Part shown: one piece after another, positions 38,227-48,846 of the stretch
How positions within the stretch are numbered: position 1 is the first letter of the stretch
Layout: each line of letters starts with the position of its first letter
DNA from: Echinometra lucunter
Lineage: Eukaryota; Echinodermata; Echinoidea; Camarodonta; Echinometridae
Length of the DNA: 64,000 nt
Assembly: GCA_029962745.1 (NCBI GenBank)
Contig: JAPZVO010000022.1
Coordinates: forward strand, 556,505-620,504
Direction of reading: 5' to 3'
The notes under the pieces: generated by a model
Told to the model about the DNA's origin: nothing
The model's input: only the letters and a program-made list of their open reading frames with translations
Database searches by the model: none
Position numbers and translations under genes: made by a program

Positions 38227-38352
38227 CTAAAATTTATTTTAAAAAAAAGGAAATGAATTAATATGCAGGTTTCATCACTTATTTACAATGAAATTAAGTT
38301 TTGGTTGTATTATAAGTAGTAAGATGTGAAGGAAACAATCACTGATTACAAA

Positions 38353-38769
38353 AAGTGATTACACAATGGTTAAAAAATTGATGATTTTCAATTGAAATCA
38401 ATGCATTTTGGCAAATTATTGGTGATTAGTCAAGGGCTGACCTAAAATGAGAGTATGAGGTATGACGTAGATGTCATTACCCAGCTTCGCGCATTGTAGT
38501 TGTGGCGCACGCTAGACTGTACAATATGTATTATACCTTGCATGGATTTTGCTAGAATTGCACAACAAGGTAACTACAACGCCGTCACTGTGGGTACCCA
38601 TTTGAAACTGGGACACAGCTGAGGGGCCAAAAAAAAAAGGCTGAAATCTTACCATATTTTGGGTTTTTCCTGGCAAAACGACTATTTTAAACTTTAGGCA
38701 GATGATTTCTGCTAATAAAATCATGCTCTTTTAAATGAAGGAACAATGTTTCAGCACTGGCTATCCCCT
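38353..38769. mobile_element. TTAA-type MITE, family T2 copy 1 (diverged)
   Basis: It matches 48847-49326 over GATGATTTTCAATTGAAATC, the CTTCGCGCATTG segment and the right end. The left end is eroded and shorter. Its right TTAA (38770-38773) is shared with the next element. Confidence 0.7.
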
Positions 38770-38773
38770 TTAA

Positions 38774-39183
38774 CCCATAGAGGTACAGCGTCTCCTTTAG
38801 GAGATGCTTTTGCAGTATCTGTTGGTCCATAATGTTGGAAGTACATATCATACATGGGCAGAAAGAGAAAAATTCATTGAAAAATTTGAGCCCATTCCCA
38901 ATGCCGTATGGTGTGGCATTCTCGAATTAGAGCAGTCCAATTGTAACTAATCATTAAACTCTTTAAATTGGCAATGCAGTAAATAATACATAATCACTAT
39001 TTCTGTGTTCAAATTGGCAATTACTGATTAAATTTTAGAGTTGTAATTCATTTTAGTTCATGTTGTATTCATATTAATTTTTTCAAGCTACAGTGTATGT
39101 AAGCATGGAAAAAAATATTTTTTGTTGCCAATTTGAGGATTGAAGATGATTGATCTAGACCTAAAAAAAAAGCTCTGTATGGG
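38774..39183. mobile_element. TTAA-flanked MITE, family T3 copy 2
   Basis: Ends CCCATAGAGGTACAG and CTCTGTATGGG lie between TTAA at 38770-38773 and 39184-39187. It shares the AAATTGGCAAT interior with 8150-8557. It abuts the T2 element at 38353-38769 through one shared TTAA. Confidence 0.75.
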
Positions 39184-39639
39184 TTAAGAGAATGGAATGT
39201 ACACTGCATGCTAGCTCAGTAGTGAAAGGAGAGGCACACAAAATGCATTAGAAATGCATAACTATGCAAATTATTGTCTCTAATGTTTGCTCTCCATTTT
39301 GCTAATTAGCTTCCTAAAATGCATACACTCTGTTTTAAGGAAACTTCTGTTTTCCATTCAATGTTTCACACCATCCTTCAACTTTAGAAGACAGTGACCT
39401 AAAAGCACCTCTTACAATTAACTGAACATTCATGTATCTCAAGCTCTGATGTGAAAGTTGCTTTTTAATAACAAAAATTTTGCATGAATTTGCAAACCAT
39501 TTCACAAGTTTATGAAAGAGAAATAAGAGTAAGAAACAAATTACTACATACTTTAGATACATGTAGAAGCTATACCAAGCATACTCTGTAATCCATGTGG
39601 CTGCTACATTACCCTTACACCATTTTCTTTGCAACCTAA

Positions 39640-40191
39640 AGGGCAAGTCCACCCTAGAAGTTTCACCGTTTCAATAAAAGGAGATAAATTTGAACAGCAT
39701 TTTAAAAAAGAAATGAGCAAAATCGGTCGAGGAATAAATTACACTCATTTACATTTTCTAGTAAAGTACTCTCAGCTCTGCAAATTGGCAACACTGATGG
39801 CATCATATGCGAGCAGGTCTCCATTCACTTTGTACATGAAATTTCACATTTTCTCAATTTTCTTGGAAGTTACAAATTTTCTAACCCCCATAACCAATGT
39901 ATGTTCAGAAGAATTGCTTTTTACATCACATACTTTGACTATGGAGTGAGAAAATGTGTAACTTCCAAGAAAATTTAGAAAATGTGAAATGGCATGTACA
40001 AAGTGAATGGAGAGCTGCTCGCATATGATGTCATCAGTGTTGCCAATTTGCAATGCCGAGAGTAATTTACTAGAAAATGTAAATGAGTGTAATTTATTCC
40101 TCGACCGATTTTGCTCATTTCTTTTTTAAAATGCTGTTCAAATTTATCTCCTTTTATTGAAACGGTGAAACTTCTAGGGTGGACTTACCCT
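39640..40191. mobile_element. Fold-back element, 552 bp
   Basis: The two arms of roughly 240 bp are near-perfect inverted repeats starting AAGGGCAAGTCCACCC and ending GGGTGGACTTACCCT. The right flank is TTAA and the left CTAA. An intronic transcript would form a very long hairpin about 70 bp from the SRCR 1 donor. No coding sequence is present. Confidence 0.88.
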
Positions 40192-40261
40192 TTAAGTCTT
40201 ATTTTTTGGTGGTGGTTCAATGTGTAATGTCTGAATCAAGCTTTAGTTGTTTCAAACTCAC

Positions 40262-40403
40262 GTATAACCAAGTTGGTTGCAGACAACACCAGCTTCCTCA
40301 GTGCCCCATCCATCATCACAGACCATGTACCAATTGCTCTTATACTGGATCTCGACTCGACCCTCGTACTCTGTCGCCCCTCCCCGAAGTCTTAATGGGT
40401 ACT
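40262..40403 (-). CDS. SRCR domain 1, N-terminal half
   Basis: The exon encodes the first half of a scavenger receptor cysteine-rich domain: PLRLRGGATEYEGRVEIQY, then WYMVCDDGWGTEEAGVVCNQLGY. The VCDDGW and VCNQLGY motifs carry Cys 1 and Cys 2 of the group A pattern. It starts in phase 1 (AG acceptor after a CT-rich stretch) and ends in phase 2 at GTGAGTTT. The classic SRCR intron after the GY motif splits the domain, and the next exon at 38226 restores the frame with a Thr codon. A 552-bp fold-back element ends only about 70 bp into the downstream intron. Confidence 0.9.
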
Positions 40404-40810
40404 CTGTAGAGGAAAGTACACTGAAAGTTACATTTAAAAATTGACATTTGTAGCCTTTAATTGTTTTATATCAATTGTTGCTCCAAAAAAATGCTCTAGG
40501 CCAACAGGCCAGGGGGGGGGGGGTTCAAGTGGGTTTGCATCCCCCCTCCTTTGGCAATTAACATTGTTAGATTCAAGTAGAGTTCTACTTGACACAAAAA
40601 AAACAAAAAAGGACTGGTGCAATGACCAACAATTATGAATTATCATGATATGCAAAATTGATCATGTTGATTTAGCAGATTTAAACATTAAAAATATAAG
40701 GGCCAAAATTTCCTCTACAATGGGAAAACCGTCAGAACATACCCTGCCAGACTGGCCCAACGACCACTTGAATGCAAAAGCCCAAAGCCCACACACTGAA
40801 GAATCCTTAA

Positions 40811-41292
40811 CGTGATTACACAATGGTAAATTTTTTTTTTTTATATATGATCGAGAATAGAATTCTAAGAAGAATAACATTAAAAGTTTGATGATTTTCA
40901 GTCGAAATCAATGCATTTTGGCTAATTTTCTCATGAAAAGTCAAGAGTTGACAACAAAATTTGAGTATGAGGTATGACGTAAAAGTGGGTACCCAGCTTC
41001 GCGCATTGCAGTTGTGGTGCACGCTAGACTGTACAATATGTATTTTACCTTGCGCGCATTTTGCTAGAATTGCGCAACAAGATACCCACTTTGACATCAT
41101 TTTGACGTCAAAGTGGTTACCCAGTTGAAACTGGGTCACAGCTAAGGGGTCAAAAATATCCTGAAATCTTACCACATTTGGGGGTTTCCTTGGCAACACG
41201 TCTTTTTAAAAAACTTTAGGCAGATGATTTTCTGCTAAAAAAATCATGCTTTTTTAAATGAACTAACATTGTTTCAGCATTGGGTACCCCCT
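40811..41292. mobile_element. TTAA-flanked MITE, family T2 copy 2
   Basis: It begins CGTGATTACACAATGG after TTAA (40807-40810) and ends GGGTACCCCCT before TTAA (41293-41296). The interior matches 48847-49326, including a self-complementary AAAGTGGGTACCC segment. Confidence 0.8.
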
Positions 41293-41296
41293 TTAA

Positions 41297-41937
41297 AGGA
41301 GAATGCAACCCAGACATCAGTGTGCTTCCAGTGATTGAAGAAGAACAAGAAGAATAAACAGTGAAAGCTTGAGGAAAATCAAATAATTTTGTTCAAGAGT
41401 TATGAACTTTGGAAATTTAAGTAAATCCTTATTATGGGGATCCGTAAATTGGCAACTTTGCCAGCATCTGTGATATCATTGTGGACAACTCTCCATTCAT
41501 TTTGTACACAGAATTTAAATTTTCTTTATTTTCAAGAAAAATAAAATTCTTTTGATTTATTGTTCGAGTATGATATAGCTAGGTCTATATCAATTCTGCA
41601 AGCATTTTGGGAAGAATTATGTTGATTCCGGACTTGAAATTTCACAAAAAATCAATTTTTTTGGAAAAAATTATGTATAAAATGAATTGAGACTGAGAGT
41701 TGTCCACGATGACATCACAGATGCTGGCAAAGTTGCCAACTCAAGGATCCCCATAATAGGGATTTATTGGAACTTTCAAAATTCATAAACTCTTGAACAG
41801 ATTGTCATCTGATTTTGATTTTCATGATTCTGCTCAAACTTCACTGTTTACTCATCTTGGTCATCTTTATTCACTAGATCTAATTTGATTTTAAAGAGCA
41901 AATAATGCCTGGCTGGGTCAGTGGGTCGCATTCTCCT
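41297..41937. mobile_element. Fold-back element, 641 bp
   Basis: The left end AGGAGAATGCAACCC and right end GGGTCGCATTCTCCT form inverted arms of over 200 bp, with matching internal words such as GCTGGCAAAGTTGCCAA. It shares its left TTAA with the T2 element ending at 41292. The right flank has lost TTAA. Confidence 0.82.
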
Positions 41938-42022
41938 AAAAATTAAAAATTGTATGCAATTCTTTCATTCATCCTGTTCATTGAGAGTGAAATACATTCC
42001 TAATGTAGACTTACAGACTCAC

Positions 42023-42053
42023 CTTCTTCAGTAACAGAATAAGATACCGGTAC
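42023..42053 (-). CDS. Candidate 31-nt alternative exon
   Basis: This short stretch is flanked by CATTCCAG and GTGAGTCT and reads VPVSYSVTEE in the frame that starts at phase 0 and ends at phase 1. Those phases equal those of the 49-nt N-terminal exons combined with their partner. A phase-0 upstream exon could therefore splice into it and then directly to SRCR 1 at 40403, replacing the acidic segment. The evidence is splice-site consensus and phase only. Confidence 0.3.
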
Positions 42054-42690
42054 CTGGAATGGAAATCCTCATTTTTCCTTCGTTTTGTCTGTGATATTTC
42101 AGCTCTTTTTCCGATCGTGTATCACACTACGCTCTAGCTAGCGCTGCTAACACGGCCGGTAGAACATGGTACACATGGAGGTCGATGGAGCCATGGGGTA
42201 CACCCGGTACACCCATCCACCATCGACACCGTTCACCCCAGCCCCGCGCTTGCTCGTGGGTTGTAGGCAGGGGCGTAACAGGTACCTGTCATCGGGGGGG
42301 GGGGGGGGGCAGAGCCCAAAATTTCCCGGTAACTAGTCTATGTCTAGAATCTGTGGCGTAGTTAGGACTGCATTTTAGGAGGACGGTAGTGCTCCACCGG
42401 CGTAAATCCAATTTGAAGAGTGGGGGATGAAAAACTTTTTAAAGGATTTTTTGTTCCCTCTCACACACATTTTGATATCTATTTTGCGAGCGAGCGAAGC
42501 GAGCGAGCAGAAAATAATCACTTTTTTGTTTTCAATTTGCATTTTCAAATAGAAATTCTAAAATATGATGATTGTTTATGATAGATATATATTAAGAATT
42601 TATACTAACTGCTTAATTAAAATATATTTTCTTCTTTAAAAAGTGCGACTGCATGGCGGGAAATTTGTACACACCATCCCCCCCTCTCCC

Positions 42691-43284
42691 CAGTGGCGGC
42701 ATAAAGGGGGGGGGGGGGCATTTTCCCCCCACTCAGAAGCATTGCCCCCCAGTTGCCCCCCCCCAGAAATTTTGAGGACTGAAAAGAAAATTATACAGTA
42801 ATTTGCAAATAAGTAGATGTTGTCATAAGCATCATATTCAAGCTGTGAAGTGCTCTAAAATACCATTTTCCGCTCTTCAAAACTTCGATTGAAAACAAAA
42901 AAAGTGGTCATTTTTGGCTTGCTCGCTCCACTCGCTCGTCATATTTTAAATTTCTTTTCTAAAATGCAATTAAAAACAAGAAAAGTAGCTAATTTTGGCT
43001 CACTCGCTTCGCTCGCTCGTCATATTTCAGAATATTTATTCGAAAATACGATTAAAAAACAAAAAAGGGGTTATTTTTTGTTCGCTCGCTTCGCTCGCTC
43101 ACAAAATTGATATGAAAATGTGTGTAAGAGGAAAAAAAATAGTCCAAAAATTCAATTATCCCCCCCACTCCTCAAAGTGGACTCGCGCTTCACACTCGAT
43201 TTTTCCACACACGTCCCCCCCCCAACATTTTCTTTTGCCCTCCATTTGCCCCCCCCCCCTTTAACAGTCCTGGTGCCGCCACTG
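42691..43284. mobile_element. Non-autonomous hAT-like element, family 2 copy 2 (nested)
   Basis: The ends CAGTGGCGGCA and TGGTGCCGCCACTG are flanked by the 8-bp duplication CCTCTCCC (42683-42690, 43285-43292). It shares the interior of 10223-11166 but has fewer tandem units. It is nested in the family-3 element. Confidence 0.9.
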
Positions 43285-43814
43285 CCTCTCCCCCAGGTGG
43301 GGGTGATAAATCCCCCACCCCCCGGAATTTACGCCAAGAGGGGAGGGTGCAGGGAAGGGGGAGTTTCCCCCCCTCCCGCGCGAAGCGCGGAAGCTCCAAC
43401 GTTACTTTACATTGTTAGTTGACGGTAATTAAGTCGATCTTCTGCGGCGCAACTAGGATTTCATTTTAGGAGGACGGTAGTGCTCCCTAGGAGGGAGGGT
43501 GCAGGGAGGGGGGAGTTTCCCCCCTCCCGCGAAAAGCGCGGAAGCTCTGACGTTTCTTTGAATTGTTCGTTGTTTGTTTCCGGTCTCATACATTCTCTGC
43601 CTGTTATCGGGGGGGGGGGGGGGGTAGATCCGAAAATTTCCCGGTAACTAAGTCTAGAAATAGAATATGCGGAGATAAGCCCGCACCGCGAGTTGCTTGT
43701 TGCGAAGCCTTTAGCGGGTGGGGCCCAGGGTTCTGGCTTAGGGCCCGTGATGGGGGTCTAACTATTACAGGGAAAGCCACTGCGGGGGTTCAGGGAGTGG
43801 AGCACCCGGAAACT

Positions 43815-44095
43815 CCGGGGTTTGGTACTAAATTTTCCCTCATTTCTTTTGTTTCCCTTTGCTTTCTTCTTTTCCCCCTTTCCCTCTTTTCCCTCTCTCT
43901 CTTCTTCTTTTTCCCCTTTCTCCTTTTTTCTTTCCCGTTCTCCTTTTTCCTTTCCCGTTCTCCTTCTTTCTTTCCCTTTCTCCTTCTTTCTTTTCCTTTC
44001 TTCTTCTTTCTTTTCCTTTCTTCTTCCTTTCCCTTTCTCCCTTCCTTTTTCTTCCTTTCCCTCCTTTTCATTTGGTGGTTTGGTGGATTTTCCCG
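43815..44095. repeat. TTTCCC polypyrimidine tract
   Basis: Nearly pure pyrimidine of CTTTCCC and CTTTCTTC units lies inside the family-3 hAT element. All frames across it are low complexity. Confidence 0.9.
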
Positions 44096-45002
44096 CTGAA
44101 ATCCTTCAGGGGGCACTCTGCCCCCTGCCCCCCCCCCCGGCTGTTACGCCACTGGTTGTAGGCCTACCTGGGAGCGGCTGCAACTGCCCCCCCCCCCATC
44201 ACTTTCTCATTTAAAAAAAATGGAAATCTAGCTCGATTTGCTATTCTTACTGGCATACTTTCAAATATAAACAAAATCTTCAGGTCATTGAAAGCAGATC
44301 GAGTCTTCCCTTCCATAGGTGTAGATTTCGTTGATCCTCGGCGAGTGCGAGGGAGCGAAGCGACCGGGTGGGGGAGGAGCTATACCCCATCCCTCAGTAC
44401 GGACTTTTAATATTAATTCTTTTTAAAAACACATTTCAGAGTGTCGAACCTACTCATCCTCCTCCTCATCATTATCACTCATTATATTTTATCATTTTTT
44501 GATGGTGAATTAGTGGGGATGATCCATCCACACCTGAAATGTTTAGGGAATATTAAACGCCCCACCCCCACCCGGCTCGACATCCATGGTTTCAAATACC
44601 CTGTCTAAATTGAACGCTGCCTATCATTCGTCACAAGAAAAGACAGAAAAGAGTTTGATTAGAGAGTTTGAACGAGTTCTTATAAATGCAAAGTTCCAAT
44701 CTCAAAAATTATATATATATATATATATAAACATATATTTTTTTCTTTTCTTTTCTCGCCCACGGTAGCAGCTATGCAACATTGCAACTTGGTGTTATCT
44801 ATGGGGCAGCTATATTAAGACACTTACAGTAAAATGCAAAGTTCTCTAATTATTTTGAAGAGGGGAGGGGATGTGCCCCGCCCCCTCTTTCGATTTTATG
44901 CATGGATTGGTATAGGCCTATGTTGTCTTCCTGCGTTTGAGAAATACAAGATATTTCATTTTGGCTTTGCTCCCCCGCCGCCTCTCCCCAATAAACCTAC
45001 AT

Positions 45003-45122
45003 CAGAGGCGTCGATCCATTTTTCGGATTGGGGGGGGGGGGCAAGACGACCAAGCGGAGATGAACCCACGGCTACTGATCGTATACACACACACACACAC
45101 ACACACACCCGTCACATATACG

Positions 45123-45177
<55 letters not shown>

Positions 45178-46113
45178 CATAGGCCTATATCAACCTGAAG
45201 CATTTTCAATTTTGGGAAATTATGCAACTTGCTATGTGAACCATCCTGCTTTTTTTTTTTAATTTTAAAAAAACCCACATTTCTTGTTATGAGAGAAGGG
45301 TTTAGTTATCATATACTAGTAGGCATAAATGATACCTAATATATATGTACATGCTTACCTCGCTGCCAAATATGAACTCTATTTTGTCACATCTCTGGTC
45401 CATTGTTGCCTGCCCCCAAACCACTTTGTTTTTTAATATTACGAGCAAAATCCCGGCAAATCCCGGCAAAATTATATGGATTCGTCCCAAAATCTTTGCC
45501 AAGCACCTTGCTGCCCAAATATAATGATACTTTGGAATCTTGCTGCTATAATAAGCTACTTGCTGCAAGAAATCATCTTGTATCTGGCTTTTACCAGTGA
45601 GAGTACAGTGGAGTAGCGAGCGAGTTAACGAAAAATATGTTTTTGTTTTGCGGGGTTTTTTTTATCCAGGCCGTTATCTCCTGAAATTTTATCTATTTTT
45701 AGGTCAACTGGCCGCTCGATTTCTAGGAGTGATATCTTGTTTGGTTATATTACTTCCTATGAGTAGAGGAATAGTATAACATTAGATAGAATCACAAGAC
45801 GCAAACTGATTTCCTTTCATAAGAATAGCAATTATCATCGGCATTGGTTAAGATACAATAAATGCGAGCGAGCGAAGCGAGCGAGCGCTTCCCAGTGTCC
45901 CATTTTCTTTCTTTTTTTCTTGTTTTACGCTTTCATTTAACTTCCTTCCTTTTCCTTTCTTTTCTCTTTCTTTTTTCTTTTTCCTTTTTTTTTTTTGGTT
46001 GGGAAATTATTGGGGGGGGCAAAATGATATCTTTGCCCCCCCCCCGAAATTTTCTTTTGGGGGGGGGGCAACTGCCCCCCCTGCCCCCCCCCCCCCCAGG
46101 ATCGACGCCTCTG
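45003..46113. mobile_element. Non-autonomous hAT-like element, family 1 copy 2
   Basis: The same termini as 4632-6284 (CAGAGGCGTCGATCC and its inverse) are flanked by ACCTACAT at 44995-45002 and 46114-46121. The paralogous copy B has a single ACCTACAT at 59919-59926 with no element, which is a clean empty site. The interior includes AC and TA microsatellites and the GCGA-rich module. Confidence 0.95.
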
Positions 46114-46410
46114 ACCTACATGTATATGCCTTCTCATATTGCAGGAGTCCAGAGATGATCGCTGTTGGCATCCTTTTTTATTTGCTCATTTTCTGGATAC
46201 GCCAACTACTGCATGATACCGGGGGCGGAGGGATGGGGAGCAGCCCTACCCCCCCCCCCCCCGTATAAACACGTTTCATAATGCTTATATAAGGAAGTTG
46301 TCTACAAAATTACATGCTAGTTCGCATGCCCCTCCCTCCCGCCCGCCCCTACTTTCGAAAAAAAAAAACACTCTACGCAACTCATCGGCCCCTAAAAGAT
46401 GTGAACCTAC

Positions 46411-46602
46411 CCTCATTATCAGTTGCTCTAGTCTGGCCTGCGATGTCGAGTTGTGCACGTTGCCGCTGCTGGGCCCGTATCTCAGCCAGCAGTCTGTTGA
46501 TCTGTGCGATCACCGGGTCAATGTCCTCATCTTCATCATCGACGTCGCGTCGCCATCTGTGACGTTCTTCCTCTGCCTCTTGGACCAAATCGACTTTGCT
46601 CG
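46411..46602 (-). CDS. Acidic, coiled-coil-like N-terminal exon, copy A
   Basis: This 192-nt exon is phase 1 to phase 1 and encodes 63 full codons. It begins SKVDLVQEAEEERHRW, continues through an acidic run (DVDDEDEDID), then a heptad-like helical stretch (INRLLAEIRAQQRQR), and ends GQTRATDNE. The last base plus the first two of the SRCR 1 exon complete a Glu codon, giving DNEEYPLRLRGG across the join. A coiled coil that mediates oligomerisation is plausible but is inference from composition. Confidence 0.65.
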
Positions 46603-47450
46603 CTGAAGATAAAAAAGGAAAAGAGGGAATAGAATTCATCATCGGAAGGGGGAAAACCTATGTGATTAACAAATTATACGGAGGGGGGGGGGGGGGAGAG
46701 ACGAAGCGTCACTGTTTAATGTATTTTTTTTTCACATCGTCAAAGTTTGCAGTGGAGGCAGAGTGAACAGAGTTTTTCACCTCCATTCTTTGAAAGTCTT
46801 TCGAATTCGAACATTGCCACACTGTGAACATGGTGATACACATAGACTACGATTTCGTCTGCCACACTGTGCAGTGTCACAACGTGCCATGGTGCGCAAA
46901 CAATTCCATTATTGTAAAGCTGTGTCATTAGGCTGTACCATGGTGTCAAAAAACAATATAACACACAATGACAGACTGTCATAAAAGTGCAGCACAGTGT
47001 GGCCACACTATGGTACGTATATACTGTAGACACAAAGTGACGAATTTGTAATAATATGGGAAAAATTTGTATTTACGGGCTTCATGTTTTTGTTTCACAA
47101 ATGGTTGGTGATGATGGGGCATTAGGCTTAAGTTTAAACGAGCAGGTAACTGCTTAAGAAACGAGAAAACGTCATTCTTACTTGGAAATAAGGACACCTC
47201 TGCCAAACTTAGCATGCATATAGCCAGTGTTTCATTTTCATATAATCACTTTAAATCATTTTTTTTTCTGTTTTTTTCCCCCTCCAGAACATACTTAACA
47301 TTCTGGTTTCTTCGACGTAATTATTAATATCTTTGCATTGTACAATAAGATATTTCGAAAAATGAAAATGAAAGAAAATCTGAGCAATGTGACATCTCAG
47401 TGAAAAGAGGAAACCTGAGTCAATCCCCAAAAGGAAATGAATTTGATCGT

Positions 47451-47812
47451 ACACACTGTGACAATAAGGTTCAATTTTGCATCCTTCACGTGCAACACTG
47501 AGAGCTCTTTTATGGATACAACAGTACTTTGCACCCTAACAAGCATTTTGCACCTGTAAGGGTGCAGTCAGCTACATTTTGCACCCTTTAGGGTGCAGAG
47601 TTTTACCCTTTAAGGAAGGTGCAAATTTGCACCCTTTTGAATGCTAAATTTCTGCACCCTTAAAGTGTGCAGACGGGCATTTTCGGGTACAAACAAGTAC
47701 AAAAGGGTGCATCTTTGCACCTTTCTCATGTAGGGTGCAAGATTTCACCCAGAAAAGGTGATGCCAGTGGTGCATTTAGGATGCAAAATTGAATCTTTAA
47801 TTCTAAGTGTGT
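47451..47812. mobile_element. GGTGCA-rich MITE, copy 1
   Basis: Ends ACACACTGTGAC and TTCTAAGTGTGT enclose many AGGGTGCA/TGCACCCT words in both orientations. It is adjacent to the 49-nt exon copy A. Confidence 0.75.
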
Positions 47813-47833
47813 GAGGGCATTACTAACACTTAC

Positions 47834-47882
47834 CATAACTGGGAGCGTGTATCTTCTTAGCCTTTGCATCGGCCTGCGTTAT
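47834..47882 (-). CDS. 49-nt N-terminal exon, copy A
   Basis: The exon reads ITQADAKAKKIHAPSY, phase 0 to phase 1, with a poly-pyrimidine tract and CAG acceptor and a strong GTAAGTG donor. It precedes the acidic exon 46411-46602, and the junction codon completes as GCG (Ala). Its phase-0 start means it needs a phase-0 donor upstream, which was not found and should lie in or beyond the duplicated region. No domain is recognised. Preservation of frame and splice sites in both duplicates supports a real exon. Confidence 0.6.
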
Positions 47883-48209
47883 CTGAAAAAAAAAATCATT
47901 AAAAAAGTTAAAAATGGGGGAAACTATCTGAAAAAAAGTTAAAGATGTGGAAAGTTATCTGAAAAAAAGATAAGAAGAAAAAGAAGAAAGAAGAAGAAGA
48001 AGAAGAAGAAAAAAAACCAATTTGTATCTGCCTCTGTTTTTCTGGAAGCCAAACTCTCACAATATGCAGGATATGTACACGAATCGGGTCCAAGGATATC
48101 AAGAGATTCCAGACAAATGTATATTCTCTTTTTTTTTTTTTTTAAAAGTGCACGTATTCACTCTGTTGGGGGTGAATTTAAGAAGAGAGTACATTTAGAA
48201 TGAATTAAA

Positions 48210-48695
48210 GACATTGGTTAACATTGTTATGATTTAAAAAAATCTTGTTGTGTTACTTGAAAATGGGATAAACATAAGGGTTATAGTGTAAAAATACCAG
48301 TCTGAAAGTTTCAAAGTATAATATCCACAGGAAGTATTTTTACACATAAAAATGTGAACCAATGTTTGAAAAATATACAAGGGTCGGTTGCACAGAATAG
48401 ACATAAGGAGTGCGCATGCGCGTATGACTCACCATACCATACTGTGTGTATTCGCGTATCACGCGGCGGGAGGCGCATAACGGCATTTTCAAATTCAAGC
48501 AAAGTGGTCCTCTTAGTGATTGTCTCGTGAGACGATGGATAATAAAATCGCCGTTTGCGTCTAACTTACACTTTTTCATTTCAAATTATGGTTGGTTTCA
48601 GGGGTTTTGAGTACAAATACAAGTACTCATACACATGCTTCATCTTAGTTTGAGAATTTTTTCAAATCAGCTACTCACAAAATTAGCCAATGCCT
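48210..48695. mobile_element. TTAA-flanked MITE, family T1 copy 2
   Basis: It has the same internal sequence and ends as 12149-12642 and is flanked by TTAA. Copy B of the duplication lacks it: around 61810-61825 the flanks join with about 13 bp missing. Confidence 0.8.
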
Positions 48696-48846
48696 TTAAG
48701 AGTAACAACTGTGATATGCACTATTTTAGGGGTGACCTAATTGATCACTCAAGGATTTTGAGTGAATAAAGTGAATAAAGAGTGAATATCACAATTTTTA
48801 CTCTTAATTCACTCTGAATTCACTCTTGTCTTAAATTCACCCTTAA

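Larger units (their letters stand above)
42268..44154. mobile_element. Non-autonomous hAT-like element, family 3, with nested insertion
   Basis: Ends CAGGGGCGTAACAG and CTGTTACGCCACTG are flanked by GTTGTAGG (42260-42267, 44155-44162). A family-2 element (42691-43284) is inserted within it. The right part holds a TTTCCC polypyrimidine tract. Similar G-run plus TTTCCCGGTAACTA segments occur near 42290 and 43605, so further internal duplication is likely. Confidence 0.85.
40404..46410 (-). other. Intron between the N-terminal segment and SRCR 1
   Basis: It is almost wholly transposon-derived: T2 MITE, fold-back, nested hAT elements, and hAT family 1 copy 2. The only possible exon is the 31-nt candidate at 42023-42053. 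Duplication copy A begins inside it at about 44709. Confidence 0.7.

Noticed and set aside
43790..44214. Frames of 100-178 residues rich in Phe, Ser, Leu, Pro or Lys, Arg, Glu
   Set aside because: They are low-complexity translations of the TTTCCC tract inside a hAT element.
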